64,000 bases of DNA, taken from the NCBI GenBank assembly GCA_022710975.1, contig JAKLGA010000007.1, forward strand, positions 1 through 64,000, written 5' to 3'. The position numbers were made by a program, and so were the translations under genes. Source of the DNA: Myxococcota bacterium (GTDB taxonomy: Bacteria > Myxococcota > B64-G9). Positions 27,587 to 35,608 of this stretch are shown here, piece after piece; position 1 is the stretch's first letter; the number at the start of each line of letters is the position of its first letter. Below the pieces are notes generated by a model that had not been told where the DNA came from, ran no database searches, and saw only the letters and a list, made by a program, of their open reading frames with translations.

Positions 27587-28204
27587 TCAGCGCCTTTCAC
27601 GCTCCTCGAAACACGGCAGGCACAGGGTCTGGCCGAGGAACAGCCGCGCGCGCGTCTCCATGACCGTCTCGCCGCAGGCCTCGCACACCACGCTCTCCAG
27701 CAGCCGGGCGCGGGACGGGGCCGGCCCCCGGGCCGGCTGCAGCTCGAACAGGGCCTCCAGCGGGGCGTCCAGCAGGGCCTGGATGCGGGCCGCCCGGAGC
27801 TCCTCGGCCCGGGCCCGGGCCTGAGCGTCGAGCCCCATGGCCTGGGAGCGCCGGCGGAGATCGGCGCGCTCCTCGTCGTGGGGATCCTCCGGCGGGGTGA
27901 ACAGTAGGCGGAAGGCCTTGCCGTCCGCGCGGCGGTAGAAGGAGAAGGCCACCTTGCCGTGATCGCGGTGGATCAGGTTGCCCTTGCCGAACGTGCAGCC
28001 GAGCAGCGCCTGCAGGGCGTCGACCGCGCACATGTCGGTCTCCACCACCGCCACCACCTCCTCGTCGGCCACCCCGCCCGCGGCGAGCCCCAGCTCACGC
28101 CGGGCGAGCTCGGCGGCCCGCAGCCCGATGGTCAGGCCCGGGCACATGTGCCCGTGGAAGGCCCGCGCCCGCTCGATGTCCGCCGGGCTGAGTCCCTGGG
28201 TCAC
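27587..28204 (-). CDS. FmdE-domain protein with C-terminal zinc ribbon
   Basis: 205 residues from GTG 28204. The FmdE signature is at the N-terminus (AFHGHMCPGLTIGLR, then ETDMCAVDALQALLGCTFGKGNL). The last 30 residues hold two CxxC pairs (CEACGE, CLPC), a zinc ribbon. FmdE proteins were named for formylmethanofuran dehydrogenase, but this class also occurs in non-methanogens, often linked to molybdopterin enzymes. No molybdopterin or methanofuran gene is seen here. The GTG overlaps the stop of the upstream hydrolase gene (GTGA). Confidence 0.85.
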   Translation of the reverse strand: MTQGLSPADIERARAFHGHMCPGLTIGLRAAELARRELGLAAGGVADEEVVAVVETDMCAVDALQALLGCTFGKGNLIHRDHGKVAFSFYRRADGKAFRLLFTPPEDPHDEERADLRRRSQAMGLDAQARARAEELRAARIQALLDAPLEALFELQPARGPAPSRARLLESVVCEACGETVMETRARLFLGQTLCLPCFEERERR

Positions 28205-29124
28205 GGCGCGCGGCCCCCCTGGGCGGCGGCCCGGGGCGCCGCCCGGACCTGCGGCCGGTTGGGGAGCTCGGCCAGCCAGCGGCAGAGCTCCTCTGCCACC
28301 CGGGCCGGCTCCTCCTCGTGGCCGTTGTGGGCCGAGCGCTCGAGCAGCACCAGCCGGGTCGGACCGCCCAGATCCCGCTGCAGCCGCGCGCTCTCGGCCG
28401 GCGCGTAGCAGCGGTCGTGCTGGCCCCAGAACATCAGGCAGGGCTGGAACACCTGGCGGATGAGCTCGGGCCCGGGGGCGTGGGTCAGGGCGGCCAGGCC
28501 CATGGTGGTGGCCGCCTCCCAGCCGCCCGGGGCGTCCAGGTGCGAGAGCAGCACCTGGCTGCGCTCGTGGGCGTCCACCTTGCCGTTCAGGAACGAGGCC
28601 CGCCTCAGCATGGGCGGGATGGCCATCCGCCCGACCGGGCTGCGGAAGAAGGCGCGCATCAGGGCCGGCGCCACCCGCGCCAGGCGCAGGCCCGGCGGGG
28701 CCGGCTGCACGTACACCAGCGGCGAGACCAGCGCGAGCGCCGCGACGCGCGCGGTGTGCCGCGCGGCCAGGTGGAGCGCGATCGAGCCGCCCAGCGAGTG
28801 CCCGACCACCACGGCCCGCGGGATGCACAGCGCGTCCAGGAGCGAGGCCAGCTGATCGGCGAACCAGGGCGCGGTGTAGGGCACGTCCAGCGGGTGATCG
28901 GAGTAGCCCGCGCCCGGCAGATCCACGGCCAGCGCGCGGGTGTCGGGCCCCAGCCGCTCCAGGACCCCGTACCAGGCGTCGGTGGAGGACAGGTAGCCGG
29001 GCAGGAACACGACCGGCAGCTCGCCGAAGCCGCGCTCCTCGACGTGCAGGCGCAGCTCGCCCACCCACACCAGGCGGCCCGGCGGCGCAGGACGGCGGTC
29101 ACGACGGACGGACTCGAACAGCAT
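28201..29124 (-). CDS. Alpha/beta hydrolase
   Basis: 307 residues. The fold is marked by VVFLPGYLSSTDAWYGVLERL (oxyanion loop region), DLPGAGYSD, the nucleophile elbow GHSLGGS, an acidic residue in WGQHDR and the catalytic His in SAHNGHEEEPARVAEEL. No signal peptide is present. ATG 29124 is chosen because GGGAGG lies eight bases upstream; a GTG six codons earlier is in frame. It is coupled to the FmdE gene. The substrate is unknown. Confidence 0.88.
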   Translation of the reverse strand: MLFESVRRDRRPAPPGRLVWVGELRLHVEERGFGELPVVFLPGYLSSTDAWYGVLERLGPDTRALAVDLPGAGYSDHPLDVPYTAPWFADQLASLLDALCIPRAVVVGHSLGGSIALHLAARHTARVAALALVSPLVYVQPAPPGLRLARVAPALMRAFFRSPVGRMAIPPMLRRASFLNGKVDAHERSQVLLSHLDAPGGWEAATTMGLAALTHAPGPELIRQVFQPCLMFWGQHDRCYAPAESARLQRDLGGPTRLVLLERSAHNGHEEEPARVAEELCRWLAELPNRPQVRAAPRAAAQGGRAP

Positions 29125-29206
29125 GGCGCTCGCCTCCCGCACCCCCCGCTGGACGCTCCGACTCCAGCACGCCCCGGGGGGCCGGTCAAGGGCCGGGCGG
29201 GGCGCC

Positions 29207-30547
29207 TCAGGGGGCGTGCACCAGGGCGTCCACCACGCTCAGGAGCTGCGCCGCGGCGCCGGGGCCCAGCGACATGGAGCGCTCGTAGTCGAAGCGCGGG
29301 TCGGCCCACTGGCGATCGCTGAGCAGGTAGCCCAGCTCGTCCTGCCCCAGCCCCACCACCCAGCGGTACTCGCCCGGCAGGCGCGCGGCGAAGGCCCGCC
29401 CGAGCTCCGGGGTGGGCTCGCCCGGGAGCGACAGCAGGCTCAGCGGCCCGAGCCGCACCAGGGCCAGCTCGGTGGTCATGCGCCCATCGACCAGCGGGCG
29501 GGGATCGAGCAGCCCGAGCCCGATGGCGAGATCGAGCAGCCCGCCCACCTGCAGCTCGAGGCCCACCCGGGCCACGCGCACGGACAGGGCCGGGGACGGC
29601 AGCTCATCCATCCCGCCGATGGCCTGCTGGATGGCGCCGGCGGCCAGCGCCCCCCCCAGCCGCTCGCGGGTGGCGAGCCGCCGGGCGAGCGGTGCGGCGG
29701 GCGGGTCGGGCGGCTCGACCATGCCGCCGGCCGGGCCGCTGAGGTACATGGCCACCCCGCCCAGCGCGTCCTCGGCCTCGCGGTAGTAGACGCCGGGGAA
29801 GTCCGCGCTGAGCAAGCGGTTGAGGTCCTGGAGCGCCTCGGCGTGGCAGCCCCACTGGACGAGGGTCGCCACGGTCCCCCCGCGGCGGTCCTCGAGCCGC
29901 AGCACGTTCGCCAGCCGGTCCACCTCGCCAGGCTCGCGCGGGTTCATGGCCAGCTCCGCGGGCGCCTCGAACCGGCCGGCCAGCGCCCGGGCCGGGCGGG
30001 CCGAGGCCACGGCCCGCAGGATCACCCGGGCCACCCGGCGCTCGAGCCAGTCCATGTAGGCCGGATCCTGGCCGCTCTTCACGGGCAGGAGCTGGAGCAC
30101 GGCCGGGCCCCACAGGCCCAGCGTGTCCGGCCCGTCGTGGTTGTGGGTGGAGAAGAGCAGGATGCGGTCGCCGTGCCGCCGGCTGACCCGCGCGCGGATG
30201 CGCTCCACGCGCGGCAGGCCGAGCCCGATCACGTCCAGGCTGACCAGCACCACCGCCTCGGGGCCGCTGTCCAGGTACACCGCCCGGGCCCACAGATCGT
30301 CCAGCACGCCGTTCGAGCGCTTGTTGAAGCCGTGCCCGGCGATGACCACCCCGGGCGGCGGGGTGATGCGCAGCCGGGCCGCGCCGGCCAGGAGCTCCGG
30401 GCCGGGCAGCCGCGCGCGCGCCGCGCGGAAGTCGTCGAACCAGGTCCCCGCGCTCGGGGGCGGGGGCGGCGCCGGCCACGGGCGAGACCCTCCCGCGCAG
30501 GCGCACACGCCGAGCGCGAGCAGCGCCCAGGCCCCGCGCAGCCTCAT
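29207..30547 (-). CDS. Neutral/alkaline ceramidase-like lipoprotein
   Basis: 446 residues with a probable lipobox (VCAC) near residue 17 and a Pro-rich spacer. The body follows the N-terminal domain of neutral ceramidases: ITPPPGVVIAGHGF, VVLVSLDVIGL, the metal-site stretch STHNHDGPDT, WGCHAEALQDLNRLLSADFPG, and late SLPGEPTPELG. It is shorter than secreted ceramidases (about 650-750) and lacks their C-terminal Ig-like domain. Real lipid or amide substrates are unknown. It overlaps the kinase gene by four bases (ATGA), so it belongs to the sugar-type operon. Confidence 0.8.
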   Translation of the reverse strand: MRLRGAWALLALGVCACAGGSRPWPAPPPPPSAGTWFDDFRAARARLPGPELLAGAARLRITPPPGVVIAGHGFNKRSNGVLDDLWARAVYLDSGPEAVVLVSLDVIGLGLPRVERIRARVSRRHGDRILLFSTHNHDGPDTLGLWGPAVLQLLPVKSGQDPAYMDWLERRVARVILRAVASARPARALAGRFEAPAELAMNPREPGEVDRLANVLRLEDRRGGTVATLVQWGCHAEALQDLNRLLSADFPGVYYREAEDALGGVAMYLSGPAGGMVEPPDPPAAPLARRLATRERLGGALAAGAIQQAIGGMDELPSPALSVRVARVGLELQVGGLLDLAIGLGLLDPRPLVDGRMTTELALVRLGPLSLLSLPGEPTPELGRAFAARLPGEYRWVVGLGQDELGYLLSDRQWADPRFDYERSMSLGPGAAAQLLSVVDALVHAP

Positions 30548-31554
30548 GGCCGGGCCTCCCGGGTCAGGGCCAGCGCCTCGGCCAGGCTGCGCCGCAGACG
30601 CGCGGTCACCTCGGGCGTGACCTCCCAGCCGGCGTCCTCGAAGGCGAACTGCAGCGCGCCCAGGACCGGCTCGTCCTCCAGGCGGACGAAGCGGGTGGCC
30701 GGTCGCACGGCGCGCGTCTCGGCCGCCACCGCGTCGATCAGCGTGGGATCCGCCCCGCGCTGGAAGACCGAGCCGCCGAACACCACGCTCACCTCCTGCC
30801 CGCCGGGGAACAGGCGCGCCAGCAGCACCTTGACCGCCCTGGCCACCTCCCGGCCAGCCTGGCGGAGCACGTCCCGCGCCACGGCGTCGCCCATGTGGGC
30901 CGCGGAGAACAGCAGGGGCGCCAGCGCGCCCGTATCCAGCGGTCCGCGCTCCATGTCGTAGAAGCCGAACTCGATCACGTCCTCGAGCCGCTCGAGCCCG
31001 AGCGCCTGGCAGATGCGCGCCCCGAGCGCGGTGGGCGGGCCGCGGCCGTCCTGCCCCATGAAGGCCGCCACCAGGGCCGCCTCCCCGAGCTGTCCGGCCG
31101 AGCCGTGATCTCCGCTCCAGCGCCCCAGGCCGCCCACCTGGCAGGTCTCCCCGCGGGCGTTGCGGCCGATGGCGTTGGCCCCGGTGCCGGCGATGAGCGC
31201 GATGCCCACCCCGTCCGGCGTGCCGGCCCGCAGCGCCACCAGGGTGTCGTTCTCCAGCCGCAGCCGGGGGCAGGGCGTTAGGCGCTCCAGGATGGCGCGG
31301 ATGACGCCGAAGTCCTTGGGCCGGTCGGCGCCGGACACGCCGTAGGCGGCGGAGGCGAGCCCGCCGAGATCCGCCCCGGCGGCGGCCGCCGCCGCCGCGA
31401 GCGCGCGCCCGAGCTGCTGCTCGGCCCCTAGCACGCCGCAGCCCTGGTAGTTGGCCGCGCCGCCCAGGCCCAGCCCGCGCACGTCGCCGCCCTCGTCGGC
31501 CAGCGCGGCCAGCGTCTTGGTGCCGCCCGCGTCCACGCCCAGCACGAACGCCAT
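30544..31554 (-). CDS. BadF/BadG-type ATPase, N-acetylglucosamine kinase-like
   Basis: 336 residues. The ASKHA fold is shown by the phosphate-1 motif VDAGGTKTLA at the N-terminus, SGADRPKD, the phosphate-2 region IAGTGANAIGRN, the GGLGRWSGDHGSAGQLG loop and the adenosine motif VVFGGSVFQRG. This pattern is the sugar-kinase branch (NagK-like) rather than the benzoyl-CoA reductase activator, because the cluster-ligating cysteines of the latter are absent. ATG 31554 has GGGGAGG upstream. It probably phosphorylates a (amino)sugar made or used by its neighbours. Confidence 0.87.
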   Translation of the reverse strand: MAFVLGVDAGGTKTLAALADEGGDVRGLGLGGAANYQGCGVLGAEQQLGRALAAAAAAAGADLGGLASAAYGVSGADRPKDFGVIRAILERLTPCPRLRLENDTLVALRAGTPDGVGIALIAGTGANAIGRNARGETCQVGGLGRWSGDHGSAGQLGEAALVAAFMGQDGRGPPTALGARICQALGLERLEDVIEFGFYDMERGPLDTGALAPLLFSAAHMGDAVARDVLRQAGREVARAVKVLLARLFPGGQEVSVVFGGSVFQRGADPTLIDAVAAETRAVRPATRFVRLEDEPVLGALQFAFEDAGWEVTPEVTARLRRSLAEALALTREARP

Positions 31555-31579
31555 GCCCGCCTCCCCGCGCGCCGCGCGC

Positions 31580-32662
31580 TCAGCGCCTGCGCCCGAGCCA
31601 CAGATCCACCGGCACCTCGACGTCCGCCGGCGGCCGGAAGGGCAGCGCCACCCGCCGGCCCTCGGCCGCCGAGGCGTAGCAGGCCAGCATGATCTCCAGC
31701 ACCGCCCTCCCGTCCTGGCCGCTCTCCAGGGGCGTGGCGCCGGTGCGCATGCACTCCACGAAGTGGGCGTCCTCCTGGGGGTAGCCGTTGTTCCAGCACC
31801 AGGCGAAGTCCGGGAAGGTCCAGCCGCGCGCCCCGGGGGCGTACTCTCCGTAGCCCTCGAGCGAGAACACCTGGAGCCCCTGCCCGCGCAGCAGATCCGC
31901 GTGCAGCACGCCCTGCGTGCCGTAGGCGTGGGCGCAGGAGTCCATGCCGCCCAACAACGCCCAGCTCGTCTCCAGCAGCGCCGTCTGGCCGCCCTCGAAC
32001 TCCAGGTGCAGGATGGCGTCGTCCTCGAGCTCGGTCTTGTCCCCGTGCAGCACGGTGGCCAGCTGGGCGGTGACCGCCACGACCCGCGGCTTCCCCAGGA
32101 ACCAGCGGGCGAACTCGATGGCGTGGCAGCCCATGTCCATGAGGATGCCGCCGCCGGCGCTCGAGCGCTGCCAGAACCAGGGCGAGTACGGCCCCCCGTG
32201 CTTCTCCACCTGGCTGACCCGGTACACCCGCCCGATGGCGCCCTGGTCCGCGAGCTCCTTGGCACGCGCGTACTTGGGCACGAAGCACAGCTCCTCGGCG
32301 TAGCACAGCAGCACGCCCGCCCGCTGGCTCTCGGCCAGGAGCTCGTCCGCCTGGGCCAGGCTCAGGCACAGCGGCTTCTCCACGATCAGGTGCTTGCCCG
32401 CGCGGATCACGTCGAGCGCGAGCGGGTGGTGCAGGTGGTTGGGCACGCACAGGATCAGCGCGTCGAGCTCCTCGCCCGCCAGCATGGCGCGGTGGTCGGG
32501 GAAGCTGCGCGGCAGGCCGCGGGCGCGGGCGAACGCGGCGCCCCGCTCCGTGTCCACGTCGCAGTGGGCGGCCACCCTCGCGCCGGGCACCTGGGCCAGC
32601 GCCTCGCAGTGCACGCCGGCGATGAACCCCGAGCCCACGATCCCCAAGCGGATCTCGCGCAT
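31580..32662 (-). CDS. Gfo/Idh/MocA-family NAD(P)-dependent oxidoreductase
   Basis: 360 residues. N-terminal Rossmann fold GIVGSGFIAGVHCEAL, the family motif EKPL in LIVEKPLCLS, and the C-terminal domain with AGGGILMDMGCHAIEFARWFLG. It oxidises or reduces a sugar, cyclitol or their acids. It sits between the DegT aminotransferase and the kinase with 25-27 base gaps, which suggests that it makes the keto group aminated by DegT. The start ATG 32662 has AGGAGG upstream. Confidence 0.92.
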   Translation of the reverse strand: MREIRLGIVGSGFIAGVHCEALAQVPGARVAAHCDVDTERGAAFARARGLPRSFPDHRAMLAGEELDALILCVPNHLHHPLALDVIRAGKHLIVEKPLCLSLAQADELLAESQRAGVLLCYAEELCFVPKYARAKELADQGAIGRVYRVSQVEKHGGPYSPWFWQRSSAGGGILMDMGCHAIEFARWFLGKPRVVAVTAQLATVLHGDKTELEDDAILHLEFEGGQTALLETSWALLGGMDSCAHAYGTQGVLHADLLRGQGLQVFSLEGYGEYAPGARGWTFPDFAWCWNNGYPQEDAHFVECMRTGATPLESGQDGRAVLEIMLACYASAAEGRRVALPFRPPADVEVPVDLWLGRRR

Positions 32663-32689
32663 GACGAGGACCTCCTGCCCGCACGCCGC

Positions 32690-33931
32690 CTAGCGGAGCG
32701 CGCCCGCGTGCTTCTGGATCTTGCGCACGGCCTCCGCGATCTTCTCCATCTCGGCCCGGCCCGCCATGAACAGGCGGTGGTGCAGCCAGACCGCCTCGCG
32801 GTAGGCCGCGCGCTCGGCCACCGGGCACTCGATGCCCTCGGGCCCGATGCGCTCCCCGTAGCGCTCGCGGATGGCCGGGTAGCGGTCGGCGGTCACCGGG
32901 AACAGCGGGCTCCGGTAGATGGGGATGTAGAAGTCGCCGTCGCAGGGCACACCCTCGGCCTCCAGGGCCGCGACGAAACGGTCGCGCGGCACGCCCGCGA
33001 AGGCGTGCGGATCGTAGCGGAAGATGTACTGGTAACAGCCGAGGTGGGTCACGCGCGGGTCGCGCACCAGCGGCCGCACGCCCTGGATGTCCGCCAGCAG
33101 CCCGCTCAGGTGGGTGGCGTTCCGCTCGCGGACCACCCGCTCCGCCTCCAGGTACCGGAGCCGCACCCGCAACAGCGCGCACTGGAACTCACCCAGCCGG
33201 TTGTTGCCCGAGAACACGTCCCCCTCGAACTGGTCGTAGCCGGGCTCCTTGCGCCCGCAGTTGACGTGGGACTGGCAGCGCTGGGCCAGCTCGTCGTCGC
33301 TGGTGAGGATCATGCCGCCCTCGCCCGCGGTCATCAGCTTGGAGGACTGGAAGCTGAACGAGCCCAGGTGGCCATGGGAGCCGACGCCCTTGCCGCGCCA
33401 GCGGGCGCCGTGCATGTGGGCGCAGTCCTCGATCAGCGTCAGCCCGTGCTTGCGGGCGATGTCCAGGAGCGCGTCGAGGTCGGCGATGGCGCAGCCCAGG
33501 TGCACCGGGATGATGGCCCGGGTGCGCGAGGTGATGGCCGCCTGCACCTTGGCGGGGTCGAGGCAGTAGGTGTCCGGGTGGACGTCGACGAACACCGGCA
33601 CCGCGTTCACCGCAACCGGGGCCCCGGCCGTGGCGATCCAGGTGTAGGGCGGCACGATCACCTCGTCGCCGGCCTTCACCCCGGCCGCGCGCAGCGCCAC
33701 CTCGAGGGTGACCGTGCCGTTGGCCGCGCAGATGCCGTGCCGCGCGTCGTGGGCCGCGGCGAACTCCGCCCCCAGCGCCCGGGCGTGCTGGTTGGGCGCG
33801 GGGAAGCCGCCCCAGTTGCGCGACTCCAGCACCTCGAGGAGCGCCGCCCGATCCTCGTCGGTGTACACCGGCCAGGCGGGCCAGAAGTCGTCGAAGGTCT
33901 TGCGCCCACCCAGGATGGCCAGCTCGGCCAT
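32690..33931 (-). CDS. DegT/DnrJ/EryC1-family PLP-dependent sugar aminotransferase
   Basis: 413 residues. PLP site residues are visible: Asp169 in LIEDCAHMHGA and Lys198 in SFQSSKLMTAGEGGMI. The N-terminal WGGFPAPNQHARALG and VIVPPYTWIATAGA stretches resemble members that act on 3-keto sugars or inososes (StrS/AHBA-synthase-like branch), but that subgrouping is by eye. It transaminates a keto-sugar using glutamate or glutamine. ATG 33931 has AGGAGG upstream. It precedes the Gfo/Idh gene by 27 bases. Confidence 0.9.
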   Translation of the reverse strand: MAELAILGGRKTFDDFWPAWPVYTDEDRAALLEVLESRNWGGFPAPNQHARALGAEFAAAHDARHGICAANGTVTLEVALRAAGVKAGDEVIVPPYTWIATAGAPVAVNAVPVFVDVHPDTYCLDPAKVQAAITSRTRAIIPVHLGCAIADLDALLDIARKHGLTLIEDCAHMHGARWRGKGVGSHGHLGSFSFQSSKLMTAGEGGMILTSDDELAQRCQSHVNCGRKEPGYDQFEGDVFSGNNRLGEFQCALLRVRLRYLEAERVVRERNATHLSGLLADIQGVRPLVRDPRVTHLGCYQYIFRYDPHAFAGVPRDRFVAALEAEGVPCDGDFYIPIYRSPLFPVTADRYPAIRERYGERIGPEGIECPVAERAAYREAVWLHHRLFMAGRAEMEKIAEAVRKIQKHAGALR

Positions 33932-33967
33932 GGGGCACCTCCTGCCGGGGAGCTCGCGCGGGCGCCC

Positions 33968-34351
33968 TCACTCCTCGGCGTAGTTGTTCGTGTTCTTGTC
34001 GATGATGTCCACGAAGTTGCCGACGAAGATCAGCGTCAGCTCCTGCTCCTTGATGTCGGTGCGGTTGGGGATGACGTACAGGATGCGCTGCGGCACCTCG
34101 ATGCGCGCGTAGTAGCGCCACTGCTCCCGGCGCTCGTCCAGCTTGGTCACCCGCCAGGGCGGCCCGAGCAGATCCTCGACCTCGCGCTTGGAGCTGCCCT
34201 TCTTGACGGCCACCGAGCGCTCCATGGGGAACTCCCGCCCCACGGCCACCGTCGGGTCGCCCTGGGTGCAGGCCGACAGGCCCGGCGACCCGAGCGCGCA
34301 CAGGCACACGGCCAGCAGCCAGCGGCGGAAGCTCCAGGCGGCGCGGCTCAA
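33968..34351 (-). CDS. Small BamE/SmpA-like lipoprotein
   Basis: About 127 residues with an N-terminal signal and lipobox LSAC near residue 28. The mature part has the SmpA/BamE-type pattern KKGSSKREVEDLLGPPW followed by beta strands (QWRYYARIEV, LTLIFVGNFV), and ends NYAEE. The likely start is TTG 34351, because GGAGG lies five bases before it. A GTG at 34357 is also in frame but sits too close to that site. Anchored in an envelope membrane; function beyond fold unknown. It heads the DegT-Gfo-kinase-ceramidase operon. Confidence 0.75.
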   Translation of the reverse strand: MSRAAWSFRRWLLAVCLCALGSPGLSACTQGDPTVAVGREFPMERSVAVKKGSSKREVEDLLGPPWRVTKLDERREQWRYYARIEVPQRILYVIPNRTDIKEQELTLIFVGNFVDIIDKNTNNYAEE

Positions 34352-34432
34352 GCACACCTCCGGGATCGCGGTCGATTCCGCTCGACCGTACCGGCTTTGC
34401 CCGGGAGCGTCAACCCCTGGCCCCCGCCCGGA

Positions 34433-35083
34433 TCAGACCGCGGCGAGCGTCTCGAAGGCCACCCGCAGGGCGGCCCCGCTGGGCGTGTCGAAGGCCTGGA
34501 TGCTGCGGTACCAGCCGCCCAGCAGGCGGACGAGCTCCCGGGCGGCCGGGCTCGCGCCCAGGCGCCGGCGGTGCAGCGGGAAGAGCTTCAGCAGGCTGTA
34601 CTCGAACTCGTCGATGGCGTCCGACAGGCGCAGGTCCTCGAGGTAGTCCTCGGGCGCGGCCATCTCGCCCACCAGCACCTCGAAGTAGGCCCGCAGCAGG
34701 GCGCAGAACAGATCGTTGGCCGCCAGGCGCATCTTGATGCGGGCGAGCTCCCGGCCGGCGCGGGCGGTGGCCGCCTCGACGAAGCCGTGCGGATCGCGCT
34801 CCAGCGCCTCCAGATCCAGGTAGCGCCACGGCAGGGCCACGGCGTAGATGTTCATGGCCGAGCGCACGAAGATGGGCACGAAGCGCTCCCAGTCGATCTC
34901 CAGCGCGCCGCGCGCGACCGGGTGGATCAGGCCACCGCGCTCCATGCGCGCGAGCAGCCGCTTGGCCTCGGCCGCCGAGACCCTGGCGCGCCGGGCCAGC
35001 GCGGCTGGCCGGGCCGGGCCCTGCACCAGGCGGAAGAACAGCAGCGACACCTTGCGATTGCCGAGCAGCGTCTCGGTCTCCAT
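34433..35083 (-). CDS. Winged-helix-like regulatory protein of unknown target
   Basis: 216 residues. The first 65 residues look like a winged helix-turn-helix (SLLFFRLVQGPARPAALARRARVSAAEAKRLLARMERGGLI: helix, turn, recognition helix and wing). The rest is an all-helical domain without recognisable ligand motifs. There is no transmembrane segment. ATG 35083 has GGGAGGGAGG upstream, 18 bases after the beta-barrel gene. Probably a transcription regulator of this operon (inference). Confidence 0.65.
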   Translation of the reverse strand: METETLLGNRKVSLLFFRLVQGPARPAALARRARVSAAEAKRLLARMERGGLIHPVARGALEIDWERFVPIFVRSAMNIYAVALPWRYLDLEALERDPHGFVEAATARAGRELARIKMRLAANDLFCALLRAYFEVLVGEMAAPEDYLEDLRLSDAIDEFEYSLLKLFPLHRRRLGASPAARELVRLLGGWYRSIQAFDTPSGAALRVAFETLAAV

Positions 35084-35101
35084 GCGCGCCTCCCTCCCGG
35101 C

Positions 35102-35608
35102 TCACAGCCGGGCGCCGAGGAACCCACCCAGGCCGATGTGGCGCGAGCGGAGCGCGCCCACCAGCTCGATCTCTCCCACCAGCTCGAAGCCGAAGTAGAA
35201 CGGCAGCTCCTCCGGGGCCACCGCGTACCCGGCGCCGGCCACGAAGGTCATCAGCGGCGTGAACCCGTCGTCCCCCACCACGCCCTGGAAGGCCAGGCCC
35301 GCGCGCACGAAGCCCCAGTCCGAGTCGCTGCCGAAGCGCAAGCCCACCGTGGGCGCGGCCCGCACGCAGGCGTCCACCGGGCGCTCGTCCTGGCCGCTGG
35401 GCAGCGGCACGACCACCTCGGCGTCCAGGCCCAGCACGACCTCGGGGATCGGCGCCCAGGCGGCGGACAGCCCGAGGTCGAGGCCCGCGCCCCAGCCCGG
35501 GCCGACCTCCAGCAGCAGCGCGTGCGCGCCGCCGGACAGGAACACCTCGCCCGCCCAGGCGGGGCCTGGCAGGAGCAGACACAGGCAGGCGAGCAGGCGC
35601 GTCCTCAT
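35102..35608 (-). CDS. Small exported outer-membrane beta-barrel-like protein
   Basis: 168 residues with a signal peptide (about 1-19, AWA-G) and amphipathic beta strands with alternating hydrophobic residues. The last strand HIGLGGFLGARL resembles an outer-membrane insertion signal, though it lacks the terminal Phe. The start ATG 35608 overlaps the stop of the permease gene by four bases (ATGA). Confidence 0.7.
   Translation of the reverse strand: MRTRLLACLCLLLPGPAWAGEVFLSGGAHALLLEVGPGWGAGLDLGLSAAWAPIPEVVLGLDAEVVVPLPSGQDERPVDACVRAAPTVGLRFGSDSDWGFVRAGLAFQGVVGDDGFTPLMTFVAGAGYAVAPEELPFYFGFELVGEIELVGALRSRHIGLGGFLGARL

Noticed and set aside
30544-31554. Benzoyl-CoA reductase ATPase subunit (BadF/BadG proper)
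   Set aside because: The cluster-ligating cysteines are absent, and sugar-enzyme neighbours favour the NagK-like kinase branch.
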